Shown here: one piece after another, positions 17,251 through 25,773 of the stretch
Layout of the letters: every line of letters starts with the position of its first letter
How positions within the stretch are numbered: position 1 is the stretch's first letter
NCBI RefSeq assembly: GCF_003970925.1
Contig: NZ_RWJF01000001.1
Location: 2,226,501 to 2,290,500 of the forward strand
Length of the DNA: 64,000 nucleotides
DNA from: Sphingomonas ginkgonis
GTDB lineage: Bacteria; Pseudomonadota; Alphaproteobacteria; Sphingomonadales; Sphingomonadaceae
Direction of reading: 5' to 3'
Program-made: the position numbers and the translations under genes
The notes under the pieces: model-generated
Database searches by the model: none
What the model saw: the letters and a program-made list of their open reading frames with translations, nothing else
What the model was told of the DNA's origin: nothing

Positions 17251-17542
17251 AGAGTTGAGGGGTTGGCGATCGCCGCTCTCGGTAGGACCTGACGCTGAAG
17301 ACGAGCCCATCGAGCTGACAGGTCATTTGGTCAGACAAGCCTGTCCGACCGCAGCGGGTTCACACAGCTGATAACCTAGGTTGCGCGTCGCGACGAAAAA
17401 CAGGCCCATGCGTGGCATCGGCGATTCATGGAATCGCGTGAGGTTGAAACGGGAAGCGAGAAGCGCGTGGGCATCGACGTAACCACCATGATCGAGCCGG
17501 CGACGGCCGATTGACACGACGCTTAGCGAAGCTTGGGCTGCG

Positions 17543-18094
17543 GTGATCGGCGAGCGTGTCGCCGCTTATCGTCTCAAAAATGCAGCGGCGCTTCAAATGA
17601 AGGTCCATGAGGAAGTCGGCAAACTTGGATTGAGGCTAGATCGATCGAGCATCCCCGAACGTTACGCGTTGTCCTGGTTTGAAGAAGCCACGAAGCATGC
17701 TGAGCCGGAGATACAGGTGCTGTTCGCGCGACTGTTAGCCAAGGCAGCGACGGGGGATCAGGACGCGCTCGATCGCCGCCATCTCGAACTCCTTTCGCAG
17801 TTCATCCCTATCGAGGCGCGTTTGCTTCAACGTCTTCCAGACCTTGGACTGAAGCTTCTCGCTGACCCAGCTCCGCTCCCTGATGGCATGTACCGCGCGA
17901 TCATCGCTGAAGAGGGCCTCGAGCAAGCGTCCATGGCCTTTGAGCATCTCACCGCCCCGCAGGTGTTCGAATCCACTTACACCCTTCTGAATGGGGAATA
18001 TCTTCTGCCGGACCCATCCAGCATTGAAAAAGTGATCGTTCTCTCCGCAACCGGTGCCTCGCTATGTCGTGCGCTCGCCATTTTTCCTGATTGA
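17543..18094 (+). CDS. Abi-alpha / DUF4393-like protein
   Basis: The protein has the family core IPERYALSWFEEATKHAEPEIQVLFARLLAKAATG and DRRHLELLSQFIPIEARLLQRL. Family members are linked to abortive phage infection (Abi-alpha). The only available start is GTG at 17543; family-like sequence (TTLSEAWAAV) continues 10 codons upstream in the same frame to a stop, so the N-terminus may be shortened or frameshifted. It follows the truncated Crp/Fnr gene in an IS-rich stretch, a setting where defence genes are common. The defence role is inference. Confidence 0.55.
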   Translation: MIGERVAAYRLKNAAALQMKVHEEVGKLGLRLDRSSIPERYALSWFEEATKHAEPEIQVLFARLLAKAATGDQDALDRRHLELLSQFIPIEARLLQRLPDLGLKLLADPAPLPDGMYRAIIAEEGLEQASMAFEHLTAPQVFESTYTLLNGEYLLPDPSSIEKVIVLSATGASLCRALAIFPD

Positions 18095-18523
18095 GCGTTC
18101 CAGTCGTCCCATGACCGTATGACTGGAATTCGGTGTTGGGTGAACCGCGCAAAGGCGAGCGGGAGGGTCGCCGAACTCGCCGTGCCGGAAACAACCGCTT
18201 CCGGTTCGACCAAGTGATTCGGTTTGCACTACTCGCTCCGGAACCGGCGGAGGCGATGGCGAGCGATCAGACCGGCGCTAGGGTCAACGGCGCCCGATTG
18301 GCGACAACCGGCTGCCTGGGCACACAGGCTGTACTCTGTGGCCATTGCGAACCCACCGCTTCGCCAAGCCGACCTATTCCATCGAAGCCAACAGCAGATC
18401 CTCGCCTTCTTGCCGGATGGCGCAGTTCGGCTGACAATGCCCGCGCCGGCGTGAGACGCCGGGTCCCGACTTAACCTACCGCCCTGGTCCGGCGAGACAG
18501 TCGAGACGGAATCGCGCTTGCGA
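18095..18523. other. Intergenic region, no gene seen
   Basis: Overlapping short frames are present, but none has a ribosome site or family similarity. GGCTGACAATGCC near 18430 loosely resembles an IS6-like end. Confidence 0.4.
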
Positions 18524-18817
18524 TCACTCCACATGACCTCCCGCCAAGCTCGACCGAATGGCGTTCAGGAGGTTCAACGACTTCTGCAGCGCATCGGGCG
18601 TATCGCCAAGGTCGGCGCCGATCTCTTCCTTCACGTCGGCTGCGATTTCGACGATCTCGATCGCCTGAGCAACACTGATCACCGACTGGCCGATCAGTCC
18701 ATGAATGAGGCTCTCGACAAGGAGCATGGCGGCTTGGCCGTGCGGATCGGGGCTGAGCCGCGGGTCCAGCACGGGAGCGCGCGAAGCGATTCCCTCGGGC
18801 AAGATGGGATCGACCAT
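18524..18817 (-). CDS. Conserved-looking hypothetical protein
   Basis: The 97-residue, acidic, largely helical protein (QAIEIVEIAADVKEEIGADLG, PDALQKSLNLLNAIRSSLAGG) has no known domain recognised. It is supported by a strong ribosome site (CGGAGGCTC) before the ATG and a protein-like composition. It is divergent from the Crp/Fnr gene at 18995, so the two may share a regulatory region of about 180 bp. Confidence 0.6.
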   Translation of the reverse strand: MVDPILPEGIASRAPVLDPRLSPDPHGQAAMLLVESLIHGLIGQSVISVAQAIEIVEIAADVKEEIGADLGDTPDALQKSLNLLNAIRSSLAGGHVE

Positions 18818-18994
18818 GATTTGAGCCTCCGATTCAGGCGAGAGCGTCTCGTCTCTCAGCCGTCGGAGCCTGAGCGATATGCCGACGATGCCTCGCGACT
18901 AGCAGACTTGTCACGGCTCACCATTAATAATATCAACAATCGACTATAACATTCGACAATATTAAGGCGACTTGGGCTGTGTGATGACGAGCCG

Positions 18995-19756
18995 ATGGAC
19001 AATCGCTTTATCGATAAGTTGCGCAATTTCAGCGAGTTGAGCGCGGAAGCGATCCTGGCGCTGCGCCAAGCGACCGATCATCCCCGGTCCATTCAGGCTC
19101 GCCGCGACCTGATCCGCGAGGGGGACCGGCCGGGTCCGGTGTTCGTGATCCTCGACGGTTGGGCCTGCCGTTACAAAATCCTTCCTGACGGCGGTCGGCA
19201 GATTCTCGCTTATCTGATGCCGGGCGACTGCTGCGACCTGCACGTCGGGCTACTGGCAGAGATGGACCACAGCATTCAGACAATCACCTCGGCGGCGGTG
19301 GCAACCGTTGGCCGCGATCAGATGGAGGAAATCTTCAGCTGCCATCCTGAAGTGGGCCGGGCGATGTACATCGCGCAGTTGGTTGACGAGGGCACGATGC
19401 GGGCGTGGATCACCAGCATGGGGCGGCGATCCAGCATTGAGCGGGTGGCCCACTTGATGTGCGAGCTGTACATTCGCTGCCGCAATATCGGGCTGACCAC
19501 CGACATGGTGGTGTCGCTTCCGTTCTCGCAGATCCTGCTTGCCGACTCTCTGGGAATGACGCCGGTGCATCTCAACCGTGTGCTGAAGGAGCTACGCTCG
19601 CGCGGGGCCATGGAGTTACAGCGCGGCAAGCTGATCATCGTCGATCCCAAGCGATTGGTGCAAATTGCCGGTTTCGACGAAAATTATCTTCATCGCCGGT
19701 TTAGACCGGCGGGTGAGAGTCGGCAGATCAATGATCATTTGGACAATGCTCGGTAG
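18995..19756 (+). CDS. Crp/Fnr-family transcriptional regulator
   Basis: The 253-residue regulator has an N-terminal sensor barrel (REGDRPGPVFVILDGWACRYK, QILAYLMPGDCCDLHV), dimer helix (MRAWITSMGRRSSIERVAHLMCELY) and C-terminal winged HTH (LPFSQILLADSLGMTPVHLNRVLKELRSRG). It lacks the Fnr cysteine set, so iron-sulfur sensing is unlikely. It is a clear paralogue of the regulator at 23548 (shared GWACRYK, MDHSI.TIT, GMTPVH.NRVL.ELR). Confidence 0.9.
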   Translation: MDNRFIDKLRNFSELSAEAILALRQATDHPRSIQARRDLIREGDRPGPVFVILDGWACRYKILPDGGRQILAYLMPGDCCDLHVGLLAEMDHSIQTITSAAVATVGRDQMEEIFSCHPEVGRAMYIAQLVDEGTMRAWITSMGRRSSIERVAHLMCELYIRCRNIGLTTDMVVSLPFSQILLADSLGMTPVHLNRVLKELRSRGAMELQRGKLIIVDPKRLVQIAGFDENYLHRRFRPAGESRQINDHLDNAR

Positions 19757-19969
19757 TCGGAACCGATAATAATCAGCAAGCGCAACTTCGTTTGGTCAGC
19801 CGGATCGCCTTACTTTCGAAAGACATACCTTAGATCGGAGAACGCGCTCCGCGATGCCCTTGCCAGCAGACAATTGTGGAAATGCTCAGTAGCCAAATCA
19901 CGAGCACGATCACCGATGAATCCGGCGGACCGAAGCGCATCCTCGATCGTCACGATCACATCGTTCCTT

Positions 19970-20511
19970 TTAATCGGCCAGTTTCCGGCCCAGCGAGTCT
20001 GATTTGGCCCTCGACCAGGAATTTCCAAGCCACTCGTCGAGCCCGTCGCCCGCGAACGGGTCGAGGCCGGAGCCCGGATAGAGGCAGAATTCCCCGAACC
20101 ACAGCTTATCGTCGACCTCGTAGAAATCGACCCGCAGGAAATCCCGATCGCCCGCCAGGAATTCGGCGGCGCCCAACATGGCCTTTAGGGTTTTGGGCGG
20201 CGGCGCATCGATCGGGTCGTCGCTGAGCGGTCGCCAGTAACGGTCGAACTGCGTCCAGCGATGCTTCTTGCCGCGCTCAGCGTGAAGCTGCACGACCTCG
20301 GCGCGACCGCCGAACACATAGATTTTATAGTCCAGAGGCAACTGGGCGCCGGCGCCGCCGAGGAATGGTTCGACCAGCACCAGCTTGCGCGCAGCTCGAT
20401 AAGCCGGTTCGTTTAGCCAGCCGCCATATTCGCGCGCGAGCCACCGCGGAACCACGCCCCGGGATCGTGCCCAGTCGGAGGGCTCGCGGACCACTACAAA
20501 CTGGTTGCAGC
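19970..20511 (-). pseudogene. TupA-like ATP-grasp protein, C-terminal fragment
   Basis: The remaining part (LVLVEPFLGG, LPLDYKIYVFGG, FLRVDFYEVDDKLWFGEFCLYPGSGLDPF) matches the C-terminal half of TupA-like ATP-grasp proteins of polysaccharide gene clusters, including the DFYEVD and GE metal-binding region. The frame runs straight out of the left end of IS6-like copy C at 20512, so the N-terminal half is gone; it is not found beyond the IS. An internal GTG could start a 174-residue product. Confidence 0.75.
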
Positions 20512-21347
20512 GGAGGTGTCAGACAAAGGCGAAAGCGTCTCTGCAGCGCGCCGCTCGGTCTTTGATGGTCAGCCCTACTCCACAAGCCCCTGCCACTCGG
20601 CCAGGGCGGCCGAGCGGCGGAGCTTGAAGTCGGATCGGCTGACGAGGTGACGTTCGGCATTGAAGTGGTTGTGGAGATTGGCATGGACGGAAGCGAACTT
20701 CTGTAAGCTCTTCATCTGCCGAAGCCTGAGCATCGCCCGTTCTCGTCGTCGGAAGGTCAGGTGGCTGTTCTCAACCCGGTTGTTGGCCCACCGGCCAACC
20801 TCCTGCTTGGCGGTGTTGCCCAGCTCGCTCATGGCGGCCTTGTAGGAGCGCAGACCATCGGTGGTGATCGCGACCGGCGAGCCATGGCGCTTCAGCGCCT
20901 TCTTCATGAACCGGAGCGCTGCCCCCTTGTCCCGCTCCTTCGTGACAAAGCTCTCGAGCACCTCGCCTTCATGATCGACGGCACGCCACAGGTAGCGCAT
21001 CTCACCATTCACCTTCACGTACATCTCGTCGAGGTGCCAGCGCCACTGGCGAAAGCCCCGCATGCGGCTCACCCGCTGGCGCCGGATGTCAGCCGCGAAC
21101 AGCGGACCGAAGCGGTTCCACCAGTAGCGGACTGTCTCATGGCAGATGTCGATGCCGCGTTCGAAAAGCAGGTCCTCGACGTTCCGGAGGCTGAGCGGAT
21201 AGCGGACATACATCATCACCGCGAGGCGGATCACTTCCGGTGAGGTCTTGAAGTAGCGGAACGGGCTGGCAGGGACACGGCGGCGAGGCATGGCGGCTCC
21301 CCTACCCGCGCCTCCTTACCGGAAGGTGCATTTGCTCTGACTGGGCC
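20512..21347 (-). mobile_element. IS6-like insertion sequence, copy C
   Basis: The 836-bp element has left end GGAGGTGTCAGA and right end TCTGACTGGGCC; the right inverted repeat has drifted more than in copies B and D. Flanks GTTGCAGC and ATGGGCAT do not match. Confidence 0.9.
20575..21291 (-). CDS. IS6-family transposase (copy C)
   Basis: 238 residues with all three catalytic positions intact. Small differences from copy B (SPVAITTDGL, SELGNTAKQE, HLTFRRRE, C-terminal GLVE) show the copies have diverged since duplication. Confidence 0.95.
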   Translation of the reverse strand: MPRRRVPASPFRYFKTSPEVIRLAVMMYVRYPLSLRNVEDLLFERGIDICHETVRYWWNRFGPLFAADIRRQRVSRMRGFRQWRWHLDEMYVKVNGEMRYLWRAVDHEGEVLESFVTKERDKGAALRFMKKALKRHGSPVAITTDGLRSYKAAMSELGNTAKQEVGRWANNRVENSHLTFRRRERAMLRLRQMKSLQKFASVHANLHNHFNAERHLVSRSDFKLRRSAALAEWQGLVE

Positions 21348-21575
21348 ATGGGCATTCATTGACGATTACCGGGAGCTCGGACGGTGAGCTGCCATCGGCG
21401 ACTTCCGACCCAAAAAAGCGGTCGTGCTGATACAAGTTCGCTCATCCTCGGGGCAGGCATTCTGAACCGGGGTTCTGAAACCCGAAGACTTTGAAAGGCC
21501 GTATAGGCCAAACTGGGGAACGAAAAAATCCTTACGACGCTTCTTGGCCGACAAGACCTGATTTGGAGCGATTAT

Positions 21576-22517
21576 GTGAAACGCGAGACAGCACTTTGGA
21601 TAGGCGGTAGTCTGGTGGCCGCACTAGGTGGTGCAGCGCTCTACACGCGCATCGCCACGAAGCGGATCGAGCGGGAGGTGCCCGTCGACGGCGCTTTTCT
21701 CGATGTAGCCGGCGCTCGTCTCCACTACGTAGATCGCGGGACGGGAACGCCGATCGTCCTCCTCCACGGACTGGGCGCACAGCTGCGGAACTTCTCCTAC
21801 GGCGTTGCTGACGCGCTGGCGTCCGACTTTCGCGTCATCCTCGTCGATCGGCCGGGATCGGGTTACTCGGTATCGACGGGCAGCCAACCCGGCATTTTGG
21901 GCCAAGCGGCGATCGTGGCGGCACTCATCGAACAGCTCGAATTGCAGCGGCCACTCCTCGTCGGGCATTCGCTGGCGGGCGCAATCGCGCTCGGGGTTGC
22001 GACGCACCATCCCGATTCAATCAGCGGCCTCGCATTGCTGGCGCCTGTGACCCAGCCTCCGCAGTCAATGCCGGCACCGTTAGCAAGCGCGATTAAAGCC
22101 GCTCGCATCGGGCGAACGCTGTTCGCCAACCTGCTCGGTACGCCTTTGAGTCGCGCCACATATGGACTGCGCTGGGGCAAGATCTTCGCGCCCGATCCGG
22201 TGCCGGCGGATTTCGCGACGCGCGGCGGCGGCGCGCTCGGTGACCGCCCGGTCTCGGTTAATGCCGCGCTCGTCGAACTGGCGAGCGCCAACGAGGACCT
22301 GATTGCCATTGTAAGGCTTTATGGCTCGCTAAAGCTCTCGGTCGCGCTGCTTTACGGTCGCGAGGACCAAGTCGTGGACCCCGCGATCGATGGCGAACGT
22401 GCGGTCGCAGCCATCCCCGGTGCCACGCTGGAAATGACCGATGGCGGTCACATGCTTCCGGTCGCGCACCCGCAGGCAAGTGCAAGGTTTATCCGCGAGT
22501 GCGCCGAACGAATGTAA
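21576..22517 (+). CDS. Alpha/beta hydrolase with N-terminal membrane anchor
   Basis: The 313-residue protein has a hydrophobic N-terminus (residues about 6-25, ALWIGGSLVAALGGAALY), an HGLG oxyanion motif, nucleophile elbow GHSLAG, acid residue region YGREDQVVDP and the catalytic His in DGGHMLP. The likely role is an ester or epoxide-type hydrolase at the membrane; the substrate is unknown. The start is GTG after TTGGAGCG. No operon partner. Confidence 0.85.
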   Translation: MKRETALWIGGSLVAALGGAALYTRIATKRIEREVPVDGAFLDVAGARLHYVDRGTGTPIVLLHGLGAQLRNFSYGVADALASDFRVILVDRPGSGYSVSTGSQPGILGQAAIVAALIEQLELQRPLLVGHSLAGAIALGVATHHPDSISGLALLAPVTQPPQSMPAPLASAIKAARIGRTLFANLLGTPLSRATYGLRWGKIFAPDPVPADFATRGGGALGDRPVSVNAALVELASANEDLIAIVRLYGSLKLSVALLYGREDQVVDPAIDGERAVAAIPGATLEMTDGGHMLPVAHPQASARFIRECAERM

Positions 22518-22789
22518 TCGTGAAGACGGCCGATCCGCTCGGCGTCAACTCCGGTTCCGTGCTTGGATAGATCAGGCCGGAATGCGAGCGACGTCGCTCG
22601 TATTTTCCTCGGTTATCCTAGATTACTACCATTAAGCGGTTCGATGAGCGCGCGCTTGGCTAGGGCTTATTTCGGGCTGGATGCGGATTCAGGCCATTAG
22701 GGTCTGCGAGATCCGCTTACAGTGCACCACGTGTTCCTTGAATGTCGACTGGGCCAGCGTCGCCATATGGCGGCCCGATATCTCTGCCA
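22518..22789. other. Intergenic region, nothing recognised
   Basis: No supported gene lies between the hydrolase and the 173-bp element. Confidence 0.4.
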
Positions 22790-22962
22790 GGCATTGTCAG
22801 AGATCATGCACCGCGCTTTTCCAAGCTGGTTAGTGCGGCAACGACCTGCGCGACGTTCTCTAGATGTTCTGCTTTTTACCGGGTTCAGTTCTACCGTTTG
22901 TGCAAGCCTTAAGTAGCTCAGCGCTTTGGTTTGAACCAGATTCTGGTTAGTCTGACAGTACC
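22790..22962 (+). mobile_element. 173-bp MITE-like element, copy 3
   Basis: Left end GGCATTGTCAGAGATCATGC, right end TCTGACAGTACC; the length is exactly that of the copies at 8764 and 42789. Its left 12 bp are identical to the right end of IS6-like copy A. The last 30 bp (AACCAGATTCTGGTTAGTC...) are identical to copy 1. Flanking 8-mers do not match. Confidence 0.85.
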
Positions 22963-23047
22963 CTCCGTGCCGCTATGCCTCGATCGAGGTTAGCAAGCTG
23001 ACAGCGCATCTCTTCAACAAGGATCAGTTTCGATCGCGGGGACTGCG

Positions 23048-23413
23048 TTACAGCTTGGCGAGCGCCTGTACGATTTGGCGCGCGGTGAACGGTTTCTCCC
23101 ACCGCTCGACATCGTGATATTCGGCCGGGATCATCTCCGGGGCATAGCCGGTGGTAAAAACGAACGGCACGCCGCGTTTGCGCAGTTCGTCGGCGAGAGG
23201 AAAGATCATCTCGCCCCTGAGGTTGACGTCGAGCACAGCTAAGTCGATCGGCTGGCTCGTGAGTGCGCGCGCCCGATCAACCGTATTGACCGGTCCGGCT
23301 ACTTTCGCGCCCTGATCAATCAGTTCTCTCCTGAGGTCATCCGCAAGGTAAAACTCGTCCTCGACAACGAGAACCCGTCGGCCGGTCAGCTTGCCCGCTT
23401 GCGTGTCATTCAT
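23048..23413 (-). CDS. Single-domain response regulator
   Basis: The receiver domain (about 121 residues) has acidic residues in VVEDEF, phospho-acceptor Asp in LAVLDVNL, Thr in VFTTGYAP and Lys in WEKPF. The TGY context resembles 'FAT GUY' receivers that work with HWE/HisKA2 kinases in sphingomonads. The ATG at 23413 is chosen over an in-frame start 10 codons upstream because of AAGGACGG. It is divergent from the Crp/Fnr-HWE kinase genes at 23548, its probable signalling partners. Confidence 0.85.
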   Translation of the reverse strand: MNDTQAGKLTGRRVLVVEDEFYLADDLRRELIDQGAKVAGPVNTVDRARALTSQPIDLAVLDVNLRGEMIFPLADELRKRGVPFVFTTGYAPEMIPAEYHDVERWEKPFTARQIVQALAKL

Positions 23414-23547
23414 CGAGGTCCGTCCTTGCCGCGCACAGGCCAAAGTGCCTGTCCTTGGTAACCGTCACGCGCCTCTGCCAGGTATAACATAGATTGAGCC
23501 GATTGGCTCCGCTGTTCAGTAAATCTTCAGAGACAAAGGGAGATCGG

Positions 23548-24288
23548 ATGGAAAACCCGCTGCTCCGCAAGCTGGAACGGTTCACCAAGCTGTCGGCGGA
23601 CGATCGCGAAGCGCTCGACAGGCTGGCGAGCCAACGTATCCGGCGTCGTCGCCATCGCGAGGACATGATCCACGAGGGCGACAAGCCGGATCACGTTAAC
23701 CCCATCCTGGAGGGGTGGGCGTGCCGCTACAAAATGTTGGCGGACGGACGCCGCCAGATCCTCGCCTTCCTGGTACCGGGCGACCTCTGTGACCTCCACG
23801 TCTATATTCTGCGCGAGATGGACCATTCAATCGGCACTATCACCCCGGTAAAGCACGCCGAGATCACGCTCGAGGACTTCGATCGGGCGATCGACGGGCG
23901 GCATCGCGTCATGCAGGCCCTGTGGTGGGACACCCTCGTTACGGCCGCTGTCCAGCGCGAATGGACCACCGATATCGGCCAGCGCAGCGCGATCGAACGG
24001 ATCGCCCATCTCCTGCTGGAGTTGTTCTACCGGCTTGAATCGGTCGGGCTGACGAACGGCAATGCTTGCGAGCTGCCACTGACCCAAGCCGAGATCGCGG
24101 AGGCGATGGGCATGACGCCGGTGCATGCCAATCGCGTCCTTCAGGAGCTGCGAGGCATGGGCGTGATCGAGCTGAGCAGCAAGCGACTGGTCATCCCCGA
24201 CCGAGCGGCGTTGGGACGAATCGCGCACTTCAACCCCAATTATCTGCACCTCCAGCGTGACGGCAGTCATCTCGATGCCAACGATTGA
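23548..24288 (+). CDS. Crp/Fnr-family transcriptional regulator
   Basis: 246 residues from the ATG at 23548 (AGGGAGA upstream). N-terminal sensor barrel (HEGDKPDHVNPILEGWACRYK, LAFLVPGDLCDLHV), dimer helix, then winged HTH (LPLTQAEIAEAMGMTPVHANRVLQELRGMG). It is a paralogue of the regulator at 18995. Its end lies eight bases before the HWE kinase start, implying co-expression with that kinase. Confidence 0.9.
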   Translation: MENPLLRKLERFTKLSADDREALDRLASQRIRRRRHREDMIHEGDKPDHVNPILEGWACRYKMLADGRRQILAFLVPGDLCDLHVYILREMDHSIGTITPVKHAEITLEDFDRAIDGRHRVMQALWWDTLVTAAVQREWTTDIGQRSAIERIAHLLLELFYRLESVGLTNGNACELPLTQAEIAEAMGMTPVHANRVLQELRGMGVIELSSKRLVIPDRAALGRIAHFNPNYLHLQRDGSHLDAND

Positions 24289-24295
24289 GGGCGAC

Positions 24296-25705
24296 ATGTC
24301 CGATGCCGAGCGGCTGAGCGCATACCTCAGTGCCTCGACGGATGTCCGTTACCGCATGAGCGCTGATTGGAGCGAGATGCATGAACTGGTCGGCCAAGAC
24401 TTCCTCGCCAGCACGGGGGGGACCACCGACCGGTGGTCGATCGACTATATCCACCCGGACGATCAACCGCGTGTCCGCGCGGCAATCGACGAGGCGATCC
24501 GATCCAAGAGAATGTTCGAGCTTGAGCACCGTGTCAGGCGGGCAGATGGCAGTTGGGGATGGACGGTCTCGCGCGCGGTGCCGATTCTGGACGCGGCCGG
24601 CGAGATCAAGGAGTGGTTCGGGGCTGCAAGAGACGTCACCGCGCGCAAGGAGGCGGAGGCGACGTTACGCGAGGGTGAGCAGCGTTTCCGCATGCTGCTC
24701 GAAGGCATCCCGCAGCTCGTCTGGCGCGCCGTCGATCGTGGCCGCTGGAGTTGGGCCAGCCCGCAATGGATCGAATTCACCGGCCAGGCCGAGCAGGACA
24801 GCCACGGCTGGGGCTGGCTTGACATGGTACATCCGGACGATCGTGAGATAGCGCGTGCTGCCTGGGATCGCGCGATTTCAATCGGGAGCTTCAATGTAGA
24901 GTACCGCCTGCGGATGATCGCGGACGGGCGCTATCGCTGGTTCGCAACCCGCGCGACGCCGGTGCGCAACGAGGCCGGGGAGGTGGTCGAATGGCTCGGC
25001 ACCTCGACCGATGTCGATGATCTGCGCCAGCTTCAGAAACAACAGCAAATCCTGCTTGGCGAGCTGCAGCATCGGGTGCGCAACAGCCTGGCGGTGATCC
25101 GCTCGATCGCGCGGCGAACAGCCGAGACCAGCGACAGCGTGGAACAGCTCAGCATGCATCTCGACGGTCGTTTGAATACGTTTTCGCGCATCCAGTCGGC
25201 CGTCACCAGCGACCCGACCCGAGGGCTAGATTTACAGACGATCGTCATCGACGAGTTGATGGCGCATGTCGCTTGGGACGGCGAACACAGCCTCGTTCAA
25301 GGCCCGGCGATCCGGCTGCAGTCGAAAGCCGCCGAGACGCTGGCGCTGGCGTTTCACGAACTGGCGAGTAATGCGGTTGAGCATGGCGCGCTAAGCGTTC
25401 CCCAAGGCATGGTCAGGGTATCCTGGCGCGTCCAGGCGGGACATGGCGGTCAGGATCGGCTCATCATCATCTGGGACGAGGATCGGCCCGGCCCACCGCT
25501 GCCTTCGCCGAGCCACCGCGGGTTCGGCACCGACCTTCTGGAGAGCACGCTCGCCTACGAACTCGACGCCGACACCTCCATCGAATTTCGGCGTGGCGGA
25601 CTGCTTTGCACGATCACTCTGCCACTGACCCCAGACGTCTCCAGCCAAGCAGGCGGCGAAGGACGTCCTCAGAAGGAGGTTAACTTCCCTCATGGACTGC
25701 GATAA
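24296..25705 (+). CDS. PAS-PAS-HWE sensor histidine kinase
   Basis: About 469 residues from the ATG at 24296 (GAGGGCGAC upstream). Two PAS domains (about residues 10-115 and 125-240, each with a DDR-type PAC end: RDVTARKEAE, TSTDVDDLRQ) precede an HWE kinase module with phospho-His region LLGELQHRVRNSLAVIRSI, N-box FHELASNAVEHGAL and the W-x-E signature IIWDEDRPGP. No membrane segment, so it is a cytosolic sensor. Likely targets are the single-domain receivers at 23048 and 29385. Confidence 0.9.
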   Translation: MSDAERLSAYLSASTDVRYRMSADWSEMHELVGQDFLASTGGTTDRWSIDYIHPDDQPRVRAAIDEAIRSKRMFELEHRVRRADGSWGWTVSRAVPILDAAGEIKEWFGAARDVTARKEAEATLREGEQRFRMLLEGIPQLVWRAVDRGRWSWASPQWIEFTGQAEQDSHGWGWLDMVHPDDREIARAAWDRAISIGSFNVEYRLRMIADGRYRWFATRATPVRNEAGEVVEWLGTSTDVDDLRQLQKQQQILLGELQHRVRNSLAVIRSIARRTAETSDSVEQLSMHLDGRLNTFSRIQSAVTSDPTRGLDLQTIVIDELMAHVAWDGEHSLVQGPAIRLQSKAAETLALAFHELASNAVEHGALSVPQGMVRVSWRVQAGHGGQDRLIIIWDEDRPGPPLPSPSHRGFGTDLLESTLAYELDADTSIEFRRGGLLCTITLPLTPDVSSQAGGEGRPQKEVNFPHGLR

Positions 25706-25773
25706 TGTCCACCGGCAACGAGAGCCTGCTCGCCTGATCCGGTTGGCTTTAGACGTAGCGTGCGGAGAAATCG

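Noticed and set aside
18425..18450. Possible further IS6-like end (GGCTGACAATGCC)
   Set aside because: Similarity is limited to about 12 bases and does not extend into the IS, so it may be chance.
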